This document shows, piece by piece, positions 34,045 through 42,453 of a stretch of DNA of 64,000 nucleotides. A program made the translations under genes and the position numbers. Numbering within the stretch: the stretch's first letter is position 1; each line of letters starts with the position of its first letter. The stretch comes from Streptomyces cinnamoneus (GTDB lineage: Bacteria > Actinomycetota > Actinomycetes > Streptomycetales > Streptomycetaceae). The notes beneath the pieces are model-generated. The model was not told the DNA's origin. It worked only from the letters and a program-made list of their open reading frames with translations, and ran no database searches. The stretch spans positions 310,001 to 374,000 of the forward strand of contig NZ_BMVB01000002.1 of assembly GCF_014650495.1 (NCBI RefSeq). The letters run 5' to 3'.

Positions 34045-34854
34045 GTGGAGCGTGTGGATGGCGAATCCATCAGCCGTCTGCTTCGTGCCTGGCGCGGCCG
34101 GATCGACGCGAGAACCGTGCGCGAGCTGCGCGGCGTCGTCCCGCGTCCCGGCCGGCGACTCTCCCAGGCGCATGTCGCCCGCATGACGGGCGTCAGCGAG
34201 GGTTGGTACCGGGCGCTGGAGGCCGGCCGGCGGCAGGACTTCTCCGAGAACTTCCTCCTGCGGGTCGCCCAGGCACTGCGGCTGAGCGAGGCGGAGACGC
34301 TCACGCTCTTCCTGGCCGTCTGCGGCCGCAGGCCGCCGGGTTCGGGCCGGGAGCAGACCGACCTGCCGCGGGGCGTCAAGGCCCTGCTGGAACAGCAGGT
34401 CTCCTATCCCGCCTACCTCTCCGACCTGGCCTGGAACGTCGTCGCGGCCAACTCCCTCATGGGCGAATGGTTTCCCTGGGTGCTGCGCCCCAAGCCCAAC
34501 CTCATGCGCTGGGCCCTGCTGCACCCCGAGGCGCGCGAGCAGATGCTCGACTGGGAGGACAGCTGCGCCCGCATCTACCTCGCCATGCTCCGCGTCGCCG
34601 CCAACAGCAACCCCGGCAACGGCGAGCTGCGCGCCCTCGTCGAGGAGATACTCGACGCCGACGCGGACTGCCGGCGCATATGGGCCGAGGAGTACGACGT
34701 GGTCGAGCACCGCGACGGCCACGTCTTCCGGCTGCGCCTGCCGTACCACGGCCGCCGCGAGATACGTGTGACGAGCCATGTCCTGCTGCCCATACAGCGC
34801 ACCGACCTGAGGTTCGTCTTCATCACCCCGGCCGACGGCTGGGCCGGCATCTGA
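34045..34854 (+). CDS. XRE-family regulator with MmyB-like ligand-binding domain
   Basis: Encodes 269 residues from a GTG at 34045, chosen because GGAGGG lies at the right spacing; a TTG at 34033 would include the ribosome site itself. An N-terminal HTH (about 35-95, LSQAHVARMTGVSEGWYRALEAGRR) is followed by an MmyB-type domain with NVVAANSLMGEWFPW. MmyB activates methylenomycin genes and the domain is thought to bind a fatty-acid-like ligand. No obvious target gene is beside it: the next gene is a GntR regulator. Confidence 0.8.
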   Translation: MERVDGESISRLLRAWRGRIDARTVRELRGVVPRPGRRLSQAHVARMTGVSEGWYRALEAGRRQDFSENFLLRVAQALRLSEAETLTLFLAVCGRRPPGSGREQTDLPRGVKALLEQQVSYPAYLSDLAWNVVAANSLMGEWFPWVLRPKPNLMRWALLHPEAREQMLDWEDSCARIYLAMLRVAANSNPGNGELRALVEEILDADADCRRIWAEEYDVVEHRDGHVFRLRLPYHGRREIRVTSHVLLPIQRTDLRFVFITPADGWAGI

Positions 34855-34924
34855 ACGAGCACCGCCGCGGGCGCGCGATCGTCCGGATCGCGGACGGGGC
34901 CTCTCCACGCATCTGTGTTGTATC

Positions 34925-34939
34925 TATGCTGTGCGCATG
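34925..34939 (+). promoter_or_regulatory. Leaderless-type -10 element before the GntR gene
   Basis: TATGCT at 34925-34930 is followed after six bases by the ATG at 34937, the spacing seen in leaderless actinomycete transcripts. No clear -35 box or ribosome site is visible. Confidence 0.4.
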
Positions 34940-35599
34940 CCATCCGCGCCCGCCGTCCAGGTCAGACGACCCCCCGCCGCCGAGCGCGTGTACGCGCACG
35001 TCAAGGACGCCGTACTGCAACGGCGTTACGAAGGCGGCACGCTCCTGACCGAAGGCGATCTGGCGGAGGCCGTGGGGGTCTCCCGCACGCCCGTCCGCGA
35101 GGCGCTGCTGCGGCTGGAGGCGGAGGGGCTGCTCAAGCTCTACCCGAAGAAGGGGGCGCTCGTCCTCGCCGTGTCCGCACAGGAGATCGCGGACGTGGTG
35201 GAGACCCGGCTGCTGGTGGAGAAGCACGCCGCCGGCAAGGCCGTCCCCGCGCCGCCGCAGCTCATCGCCCGGCTGGAGGAACTCGTCGAGGACATGCGCC
35301 GGCAGGCCGCCGCGGGCGACCTCGCCGCCGTCTCCCTCAGCGACCGCGCCTTCCACGCCGAGATCGTGCGCAACGCCGGCAACCGCATCCTCTCCGGCCT
35401 CTACGAGCAGCTGCGCGACCGCCAGCTGCGCATGGGGGTGGCCGTCATGCAGGCGCACCCCGACCGGATCGCCAAGAACATCGCCGAACACACCGAGATC
35501 CTGGAGGCGCTGCGCTCCGGGGACGCCGCGGCGGCCACCGCCGTCGTCGACCGGCACGTCAGTTGGGTACGCAATCTGGCCCGGGGGGACATCCGATGA
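34937..35599 (+). CDS. GntR-family regulator, FadR (FCD) subfamily
   Basis: Encodes 220 residues from the ATG at 34937 (a GTG two codons earlier is possible). The winged HTH is at about residues 12-75 with EGDLAEAVGVSRTPVREALLRLEAEGLL. A helical FCD effector domain follows, with metal-type residues (D in LSDRAFH, H in EHTEI, H in VDRHV). FCD regulators respond to small carboxylates. It overlaps the following MFS transporter gene by ATGA, so it probably regulates uptake of its own ligand. Confidence 0.87.
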   Translation: MPSAPAVQVRRPPAAERVYAHVKDAVLQRRYEGGTLLTEGDLAEAVGVSRTPVREALLRLEAEGLLKLYPKKGALVLAVSAQEIADVVETRLLVEKHAAGKAVPAPPQLIARLEELVEDMRRQAAAGDLAAVSLSDRAFHAEIVRNAGNRILSGLYEQLRDRQLRMGVAVMQAHPDRIAKNIAEHTEILEALRSGDAAAATAVVDRHVSWVRNLARGDIR

Positions 35600-36924
35600 G
35601 CTCAGGCTCCACAGCACTGCCCGGCGACCCTCCCGGCGGCCGCCGGGCCATGGCCGTCTGGGGGATCGGCGTCGCGGTCTACTTCGTCGCCATCATCTTC
35701 CGCACCAGCCTCGGCGTCGCTGGCATCGACGCGGCCGAGCGCTTCGACATCAACGCCTCGGAGCTGTCGACGTTCTCCATCCTCCAACTGCTCGTCTACG
35801 CGGGCATGCAGATACCCGTCGGCCTCATGGTCGACCGGCTGGGCACCCGGAAGGTGCTCGCCCTGGGCGTCGTGCTCTTCACCACCGGCCAGTTCGGCTT
35901 CGCCCTCGCCCACTCCTACGGCACGGCCCTCGCCTGCCGGGCGCTGCTCGGCTGCGGCGACGCGATGACGTTCATCAGCGTGCTGCGCCTGGGCGCCCGC
36001 TGGTTCCCCGCCCGCAACGGCCCGATGATCGCGCAGGTGGCGGCGCTGTTCGGGATGGCGGGCAACCTCGTCTCCACCCTCGTCCTGGCCCGGCTGCTGC
36101 ACGACGCCGGCTGGACGCGGACGTTCGCCGGCAGCGCGGGCGCGGGCGTCGTCGTGCTCGTCCTGATGCTGGCCTTCCTCAAGGACCACCCCGAGGGCTT
36201 CGAACCCGCCCCCGGCGCCCGCCCCGGCAAGGGCTCCGTGCGGCAGCAGATCGTTCTGGCGTGGCGGGAGCCCGGCACCCGGCTGGGCCTGTGGGTCCAC
36301 TTCACCACGCAGTTCCCCGCCATGGTCTTCCTGTTGCTGTGGGGGATGCCGTTCCTGGTGGAGGCCCAGGGGATGGCGCGTGGCCCGGCCGGCTCCCTGC
36401 TGACGCTGGTCGTGCTGGCCAACATGGCCGTCGGCCTCGTCTACGGGCAGATCGTCGGCCGCCACCACGCGGCCCGGCTGCCGCTCGTCCTCGGCACCCT
36501 CGGTGCGACGGCCCTGCTGTGGGCGGCGGCCATCGGCTGGCCGGGGGAGCACGCCCCCCGGTGGCTGCTGATCACGCTGTGCACGGTGCTCGGCGCCTGC
36601 GGGCCCGCCTCGATGATCGGCTTCGACTTCGCCCGTCCCGCCAACCCGCCCGAGCGGCAGGGCACCGCCTCCGGCATCGTCAACATGGGCGGCTTCCTCG
36701 CCTCCATCACCACGCTGCTGGCCGTGGGGCTGCTGCTCGACTGGACCGGCGGCGACTACGGCACGGCCTTCGCCTGCGTGTTCGTCCTCCAAGGACTGGG
36801 CCTGTCGCAGATCCTGCGGCTGCGCGGCCAGGCGCAGCGGCGCGAGCGGGAGCGCGTCGTGGCGTCCCGCGTGGAGACCGTGCACGTGCCCGTACGGCCG
36901 GACAGCGGCGGCCTCAGGGCGTGA
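35596..36924 (+). CDS. MFS transporter
   Basis: Encodes 442 residues with about 12 membrane segments. The loop motif between helices 2 and 3 is MVDRLGTRKVL, typical of the major facilitator superfamily. Its layout resembles anion:cation or nitrate/nitrite-type and sugar-acid carriers; the substrate is unknown. It is coupled to the GntR gene by a four-base overlap, and its 3' end overlaps the convergent mycothiol-dependent enzyme gene by 11 bases. The last 35 residues are cytoplasmic and Arg-rich. Confidence 0.85.
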   Translation: MSSGSTALPGDPPGGRRAMAVWGIGVAVYFVAIIFRTSLGVAGIDAAERFDINASELSTFSILQLLVYAGMQIPVGLMVDRLGTRKVLALGVVLFTTGQFGFALAHSYGTALACRALLGCGDAMTFISVLRLGARWFPARNGPMIAQVAALFGMAGNLVSTLVLARLLHDAGWTRTFAGSAGAGVVVLVLMLAFLKDHPEGFEPAPGARPGKGSVRQQIVLAWREPGTRLGLWVHFTTQFPAMVFLLLWGMPFLVEAQGMARGPAGSLLTLVVLANMAVGLVYGQIVGRHHAARLPLVLGTLGATALLWAAAIGWPGEHAPRWLLITLCTVLGACGPASMIGFDFARPANPPERQGTASGIVNMGGFLASITTLLAVGLLLDWTGGDYGTAFACVFVLQGLGLSQILRLRGQAQRRERERVVASRVETVHVPVRPDSGGLRA

Positions 36925-37744
36925 CCGCGAACCTCCGCAGGATGGCGCCGGCCAGCTCCTGGTCGCCCTCGACCTCGATGCGGTCCGCCACCGCCTCCGG
37001 CCGCACCCGGCCGCACGCCAGCCGGGCGTAGGTCTCCCAGTCCAGCGAGAGCGTCACCGTCGGCCCCAGCGAGACGCTGCTGTCGATCGTCCCCCTGCCC
37101 TGCGGCCCCACGCGCACGGTCCGCAGGAACTCCAGCGGCCCGTGCACGTCGAAGGCCACCGTCGACCCGGGCCGCGCGCCCGCGTTCTGGGCCACCACAC
37201 CCGGCAGCGCCTCCAGCAGGTGCTCCTGGGCGACGACCGCGCCGGGCGAGTCCAGGTTGCCCGGCATGCCGAGGGCACGGCGCAGGTCCTGCTCGTGCGT
37301 CCACACGTCGAACGCCCGCAGCTGCAGCGTCCGTTCGAGGGTGCGCTCGACGCCGCTGCCCAGAGGCCAGCGGACCGGCGTCTGCGGGGAGCGGTGCTCG
37401 TTGCGCAGCTGCCGCGAGCGCCGGATGATCGTGTAGTCGAGCTCCGAGGTCATCTCCAGCGCGGTGTGACAGCGCCGCACGTCGACCTGGACCTCGATGT
37501 AGCGGGAGAACTCGTCGGTGACGTGCCGCAGATCGCGCGGCAGGGTGTGGATCGGCCGTGGCTCGCCCATCATTTCGCACTCGACCCCGATGACGTGCGA
37601 GACCACGTCGCGCACCGACCAGCCCGGGCACTCGGTCGCCCGGTTCCAGTCGCTCGCGGCGAGGAGGTTCACCAACTCGTTGATGGCGTCGATCGAGTGG
37701 GTCCAGGCATCGATCGCGGGCTGGAGGCTGGGGTGGACTGTCAC
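36914..37744 (-). CDS. Mycothiol-dependent maleylpyruvate isomerase family (DinB-like) protein
   Basis: Encodes 276 residues from a GTG at 37744; an earlier ATG at 37804 has no ribosome site. The N-terminal DinB-like helical domain carries WNRATECPGWSVRDVVSHVIGVE, with the His used for metal binding, and RAFDVWTHEQDLRRALGMP supplies further ligands. A SCP2-like C-terminal domain follows. Family members use mycothiol, the actinobacterial thiol, in isomerase or S-transferase reactions; the exact reaction is unknown. Confidence 0.82.
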   Translation of the reverse strand: MTVHPSLQPAIDAWTHSIDAINELVNLLAASDWNRATECPGWSVRDVVSHVIGVECEMMGEPRPIHTLPRDLRHVTDEFSRYIEVQVDVRRCHTALEMTSELDYTIIRRSRQLRNEHRSPQTPVRWPLGSGVERTLERTLQLRAFDVWTHEQDLRRALGMPGNLDSPGAVVAQEHLLEALPGVVAQNAGARPGSTVAFDVHGPLEFLRTVRVGPQGRGTIDSSVSLGPTVTLSLDWETYARLACGRVRPEAVADRIEVEGDQELAGAILRRFAVTP

Positions 37745-37894
37745 GGGCTGATCCCTCGGGCGTTGCTGAACGGCAGGGCGGGGGCGTGCGTACGTGCGAA
37801 GCAAGTGCTGTCTGGGTCCTATGCAGTTAAGTTACGCTGCCCGTGGTCGCCCCGGCAGAGGTTTCGGGTGAGGGATGCGGAGAGTGGTGGTACT

Positions 37895-38698
37895 GTGCGC
37901 GCGTCGTTGATCCAGTTGGGCGTCGACCCGGCCGAGCCGGTTGACGCGCGCCGCGCCCGCGCGGCCGCCCTCGTGCGCGAGCAGCGCGGCAGCGACCTCG
38001 TGGTGCTGCCGGAGCTGTGGACGGTGGGTGCCTTCGCCTACGAGTCCTTCGCCCCCGGCGCCGAGCCGCTGGACGGCCCGACGGCCACCGCCATGGCGCA
38101 GGCCGCCCGCGACGCGGGCGTCTGGCTGCACGCGGGCTCCATCGTCGAACGGACGGCGCCCGCCGACGCCCCCGCCGCGGACGGCAGCCCGCTCTACAAC
38201 ACCTCGCTCGTCTTCTCCCCCTCCGGGGAGCGGGCCGCCGCCTACCGCAAGATCCACCGCTTCGGCTTCGACAAGGGCGAGGCCGTCCTGATGGACGCCG
38301 GCACCGAGCCCGTGACCGTCCGCCTGCCGGAGATCACCGCGGGCCTGGCGACCTGCTACGACCTGCGCTTCCCCGAGCTGTTCCGGGCCCTGGTCGACGA
38401 GGGCGCACAGCTCTTCGTCGTCCCCGCGGGCTGGCCGGCCCGGCGCCGTGAGCACTGGACGCTGCTCGCCCGGGCCCGGGCGCTGGAGAACCAGTCCTAC
38501 GTCCTGGCCTGCGGCACCGCGGGCACGCACGCGGGCGTCGAGCAGGCCGGGCACAGCATCGTCGTCGACCCCTGGGGCGAGGTCCTCGCCGAGGCGGGGG
38601 CGGGCGAGGAGGTGCTGACCGTGGACCTCGACCCGGACCGGGTGGCGGCGATCCGCGAGGACTTCCCGGCGCTCAAGGACCGCGTCCTGCGCTCCTGA
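37895..38698 (+). CDS. Carbon-nitrogen hydrolase (nitrilase superfamily)
   Basis: Encodes 267 residues from a GTG at 37895. The Glu-Lys-Cys triad is visible: Glu in VVLPELW (near residue 42), Lys in YRKIHRFGF, Cys in LATCYDLRFPE. The enzyme hydrolyses an amide or nitrile; the pattern is like omega-amidase/YafV and Nit1-type deaminated-glutathione amidases. Substrate not determined. A serine-recombinase remnant lies directly downstream. Confidence 0.88.
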   Translation: MRASLIQLGVDPAEPVDARRARAAALVREQRGSDLVVLPELWTVGAFAYESFAPGAEPLDGPTATAMAQAARDAGVWLHAGSIVERTAPADAPAADGSPLYNTSLVFSPSGERAAAYRKIHRFGFDKGEAVLMDAGTEPVTVRLPEITAGLATCYDLRFPELFRALVDEGAQLFVVPAGWPARRREHWTLLARARALENQSYVLACGTAGTHAGVEQAGHSIVVDPWGEVLAEAGAGEEVLTVDLDPDRVAAIREDFPALKDRVLRS

Positions 38699-38800
38699 GA
38701 CCGGAGCGGCTGGCTGAACACCGGCGGTCACGACCTCACCTGCGCCGGCCTGAGGGCACATTGCCATCCTGGACTTCTGGATTTCCTGAACCGATGTGAG

Positions 38801-39498
38801 CACTCCTCAGCGGACGGAACACGGAAGTACCTGAACCGGGTCTCTCCCTACCGAGACCCGGAGACGCTCGAAACCGTGAGTGTCGGCGAGGGGATCATCA
38901 CGGTCGGGGAGCGCGAACTCATCCTCCGCCAGCTTGAAGCGCGCACGTTCCCTCTGGCGGGGAAGCGCCATGGGCACAAGCAAGGGAAGTCGCTGCTCAC
39001 CGGCATAGCGCGCTGTGGTCTCTGCGGGGCCCGGATGGGCAAGGCCGGCACGTCGTACCAGTGCTCCAGCCACCGGATGGGGCGTGGATGCTCCGGTGTC
39101 CCGGCTCGGGTGGAGAGCATCGACGACTACGTGACCCGGGCGTTCCTGTCACGCCTGCCGTCCCCTACCGGCTCGCCGGACGGCTTCGCGACCGGATCGA
39201 GGGGCTGAGTGCAGATCTGCTGAGGATGCCGACACCTTCCGTCGACATCTCTCCCCTCCTGGATGCTGGCCTCCTGCGGGCAGCCTGGGAAGCCGACGAT
39301 ACGGGCGGAAGGCGGGCACGCCTCGGCCTCGCGATCGATCGCGTGGAAGTCCGGCGCGGGAAGGTGGGCGTCAGGTTCGACGGTGACGAGCGTTGCCGGA
39401 TCGTCTGGGCGGCGAGAGACGGTCGCGGGGCGGTGACCGGGAACGGGGACGGACGTACTGACATGTGCGTCCAGCAGACCGCCGGACGGATCACATGA
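38801..39498 (+). pseudogene. Remnant of a large serine recombinase/integrase
   Basis: Two adjoining fragments in different frames. The first (about 38822-39160) has a recombinase zinc-ribbon: KSLLTGIARCGLCGARMGKAG, then YQCSSH and GRGCSGVPARVESIDDYV, with paired Cys residues. After a frame change near 39150-39170 the second continues with LRDRIEGLSADLLRM and ends RLGLAIDRVEVRRGK...RCRIVWA, the usual C-terminus. The catalytic N-terminal domain and most of the coiled coil are absent. It fills most of the 907 bases between two intact genes, the trace of a lost phage or integrative element. No attachment site or tRNA is visible. Confidence 0.75.
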
Positions 39499-39605
39499 CC
39501 TTCCTCCGGGAGTTCTCGGAAGTCGCCATGGCGGAGCGCATGCCCTGAGCAGGTGCTTCGTACGGGCGTGATCCTGCGTTCACAGGCGGATGGCAAGCTT
39601 GAAGC

Positions 39606-41438
39606 ATGAACGATGCCGCCCCTGCGCCCGCGTCCCCCCGACGTGCCCGTGTCCGTGCCCCCGAGCTGATCGGCAAGGGCGGATGGATCAACACCGGCGG
39701 GAAGGATCTGACGCTCGCCGACTTCCGAGGTCGCGTATTGATCTTGGATTTTTGGACGTTCTGCTGCGTGAACTGCCTGCACGTCCTGGACGAGCTGCGC
39801 GAGCTGGAGGAGAAGCACCGCGACACCGTCGTGATCATCGGTGTGCACTCGCCGAAGTTCGTGCACGAGGCCGAACACCAGGCGGTCGTCGACGCCGTCG
39901 AGCGCTACGAGGTGCACCACCCCGTCCTCGACGACCCCGAGCTCGCCACGTGGAAGCAGTACGCCGTCCGCGCCTGGCCCACCCTCGTCGTCATCGACCC
40001 CGAGGGCTACGTCGTCGCCCAGCACGCCGGCGAGGGCCACGCCCACGCCCTGGAGGCGCTCGTCGCCGAGCTGGAGGCCGAGCACGAGGCCAAGGGCACC
40101 CTGCGCCGCGGCGACGGCCCCTACGTCGCCCCCGAGCCCGTCGCCACCGACCTGCGCTTCCCCGGCAAGGCGCTGCGCCTGCCGTCGGGGAACCTCCTCG
40201 TCACGGACACCACCCGGCACCAGCTGGTCGAGCTGGCTGCGGACGGCGAGACGGTCGTGCGCCGCACCGGCACCGGCGAGCGCGGCTTCAGCGACAGCCC
40301 CGCGCGCTTCAGCGAGCCGCAGGGCCTCGCCCTGCTGCCGGACGGCACGGTGATCGTCGCCGACACCGTCAACCACGCGCTGCGCACCTACGACCCGGCC
40401 GACGGCAGCGTGGGGACCGTCGCCGGCACCGGCCGCCAGTGGATGCAGGGGCAGCCCACCTCCGGGCCCGCCCGCGACGTCGCGCTGTCCTCGCCCTGGG
40501 ACGTGGCCTGGTTCGCGGACCGGCTGTGGATCGCCATGGCGGGCGTCCACCAGCTGTGGACGTACGACCCGGCCACGGCCACCGTCGGGGCGGCGGCCGG
40601 CACCACCAACGAGGGCCTGGTGGACGGCCCGGCGGCCGAGGCGTGGTTCGCCCAGCCCTCCGGGCTGGCCGCCACCGGGGACCGGCTGTGGGTGGCCGAC
40701 TCCGAGACCTCGGCGGTGCGCTGGGTCGAGCGCGACGGCGACCGTTTCGTCGTCCGCACCGCCGTCGGCACCGGCCTCTTCGACTTCGGCCACCGTGACG
40801 GCGCCGCCGCGCAGGCGCTCCTGCAGCACCCGCTCGGGGTCACCGCCCTGCCCGACGGCTCGGTGGCGGTGGCGGACACCTACAACCACGCGCTGCGCCG
40901 CTTCGACCCGGCGACGGGCGAGGTGACGACCCTGGCGACGGACCTGCGGGAGCCGTCGGACGCCGTCCTCGTCGACGACGACATCGTCGTGGTGGAGTCG
41001 GCCCGGCACCGGCTGACGCGGCTGCGGCTGCCGGAGGAGGCGGTGCGCATCGAGGCGGTCGCCCACCGCACGCAGCGGGAGGCGACGGAGGTGGCCCCCG
41101 GCACGCTGCTGCTGGACGTGGTCTTCCAGGCCCCGGCGGGCCAGAAGCTGGACACCCGCTACGGGCCGTCCACGCGCCTGCTCGTCAGCTCCACGCCGCC
41201 CGGCCTGCTCGCGGAGGGCGCCGGGCAGGGCACGGACCTGCACCGCGAGCTGGTGCTGGCGGACGGGGTGACCGAGGGCGTGCTGCACGTCTCGGCGATG
41301 GCGGCGTCGTGCGACGACGACCCGGCCAACGAGTACCCCGCCTGCCACATGCACCAGCAGGACTGGGGCGTCCCGGTGCGGGTCGTCGCCGGTGGCGCGG
41401 GCCGGCTGCCGCTGGTGCTGGCGGGCCTCGACGGCTGA
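39606..41438 (+). CDS. NHL-repeat protein with N-terminal thioredoxin-like domain
   Basis: Encodes 610 residues. Residues about 15-160 are a TlpA/thioredoxin-like domain with FWTFCCVNCLHVLDEL; the active-site region is CCVNC, as in eukaryotic NHLRC2 relatives, rather than CGPC. Residues about 175-470 form NHL beta-propeller repeats (PSGNLLVTDTTRHQLVEL, LPDGTVIVADTVNHALR, LPDGSVAVADTYNHALR). A beta-rich C-terminal domain of about 130 residues with CDDD...ACHMHQQ follows. There is no signal peptide, so it is probably cytoplasmic. Redox role likely, partner unknown. Confidence 0.85.
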   Translation: MNDAAPAPASPRRARVRAPELIGKGGWINTGGKDLTLADFRGRVLILDFWTFCCVNCLHVLDELRELEEKHRDTVVIIGVHSPKFVHEAEHQAVVDAVERYEVHHPVLDDPELATWKQYAVRAWPTLVVIDPEGYVVAQHAGEGHAHALEALVAELEAEHEAKGTLRRGDGPYVAPEPVATDLRFPGKALRLPSGNLLVTDTTRHQLVELAADGETVVRRTGTGERGFSDSPARFSEPQGLALLPDGTVIVADTVNHALRTYDPADGSVGTVAGTGRQWMQGQPTSGPARDVALSSPWDVAWFADRLWIAMAGVHQLWTYDPATATVGAAAGTTNEGLVDGPAAEAWFAQPSGLAATGDRLWVADSETSAVRWVERDGDRFVVRTAVGTGLFDFGHRDGAAAQALLQHPLGVTALPDGSVAVADTYNHALRRFDPATGEVTTLATDLREPSDAVLVDDDIVVVESARHRLTRLRLPEEAVRIEAVAHRTQREATEVAPGTLLLDVVFQAPAGQKLDTRYGPSTRLLVSSTPPGLLAEGAGQGTDLHRELVLADGVTEGVLHVSAMAASCDDDPANEYPACHMHQQDWGVPVRVVAGGAGRLPLVLAGLDG

Positions 41439-41442
41439 CCGG

Positions 41443-41667
41443 TCAGCGGACGAACCGGTGGTCCTCCTCGACGACGGGGGCCGCCGGGGGCGGCGGCTGT
41501 ACCCGGCGCCGCTTGAAGATGCTCACGTAGGCGCACAGGCCGAGGACGCCCGCCGCCATGAGGATCAGGCCCACCAGGGTGACGTTGATGCCCTGCATGT
41601 GCCAGTCGACCGCGAACGTGAGGATGCCCCCCGCCGCGATCAGAGCGATGCACCATCCCATGCCCAT
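41443..41667 (-). CDS. Small two-helix membrane protein (DUF6458-like)
   Basis: Encodes 74 residues with two hydrophobic helices (about 4-22 and 27-47) separated by WHMQGINVT, followed by a basic KRRR stop-transfer and a Pro-rich tail. The size and the GWCIALIAAGGILTFAV opening resemble DUF6458 proteins, common in actinobacteria and of unknown function. Its end is 4 bases from the convergent NHL gene. Confidence 0.7.
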   Translation of the reverse strand: MGMGWCIALIAAGGILTFAVDWHMQGINVTLVGLILMAAGVLGLCAYVSIFKRRRVQPPPPAAPVVEEDHRFVR

Positions 41668-41760
41668 GGGAAACGCCTCCCGGAGTAATGGGCCGTGTCG
41701 GCGGGCCGGAGGGCTCGCCGGTCGGGCACGAGTGCGGGTACCCCGGGCCGGGGCGGCGAA

Positions 41761-42399
41761 TCACATGGCGGGCTTGGCGGCGGGGCCCACCCACTCCTGG
41801 GCGTGGGCCTCGTCGTACATCCAGTACGTCGTGCGGACCTTGTCGTCCACGTGCAGCTTCCCGTCCGGCAGGGCCGGCCGGGCCGGGGCGCCCGGGAGGG
41901 GATCCAGCTTGAGGCGGTCGGGTGCCTGGAAGGTGACCGAGAGCCGGCTGACGTCGCGGCCCTTGCCACCCGAGCCGTCGGCGGCGGTGGTCAGGATCGC
42001 GGCGTACGCGGCCTTGCCGGGGCGGACCGCGATCCTGTCCTGCGTCGCGCTCTCCTCGACGGGGGCGACGGTGGCCTGGTCCTGGTCGAAGCGCAGGTAG
42101 GGGAAGCCGTCGACGAAGCAGATCTTGTCGGAGGTGTTGGTCGCCGTCAGCAGGGCGTGCCCGGCGGGGGACTTCGCCGCCCTGACCTCGACCTTGAGGG
42201 CGCCGCCGCAGGGGTTCTCGGGCGTCGGGACGACGGGCTCGGGAGCGGCGGACGCCGGTCCGGTGGAGCCGGTCGCGGCCGAGGTGGGTGCGGCCTTGTC
42301 GGCCTTCTCCTTCGTGCCGCCCCCACCGCCGCCGCAGGCGGTGAGGGTCAGGGCGGCCACGGCGAGCGCGGCGGCGATCCGAAGGTTACGGCTGGTCAT
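41761..42399 (-). CDS. DUF4232 lipoprotein
   Basis: Encodes 212 residues. Signal peptide II with lipobox LTAC at about residues 18-21, then a Gly run and a Thr/Ala/Pro linker to about residue 60. The rest is a beta-rich DUF4232-type domain with a Cys pair (Cys in NPCGG and KICFVDG). It should be anchored outside the membrane. Function unknown. Confidence 0.82.
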   Translation of the reverse strand: MTSRNLRIAAALAVAALTLTACGGGGGGTKEKADKAAPTSAATGSTGPASAAPEPVVPTPENPCGGALKVEVRAAKSPAGHALLTATNTSDKICFVDGFPYLRFDQDQATVAPVEESATQDRIAVRPGKAAYAAILTTAADGSGGKGRDVSRLSVTFQAPDRLKLDPLPGAPARPALPDGKLHVDDKVRTTYWMYDEAHAQEWVGPAAKPAM

Positions 42400-42453
42400 G
42401 ATGGTTCCCCCGGTGGGACGTTCGATCGGTGATGCGTCTCGGGGGGCTGTATA

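Noticed and set aside
34033..34047. TTG start for the XRE regulator at 34033
   Set aside because: The TTG overlaps the likely ribosome site GGAGGG; the GTG at 34045 has proper spacing.
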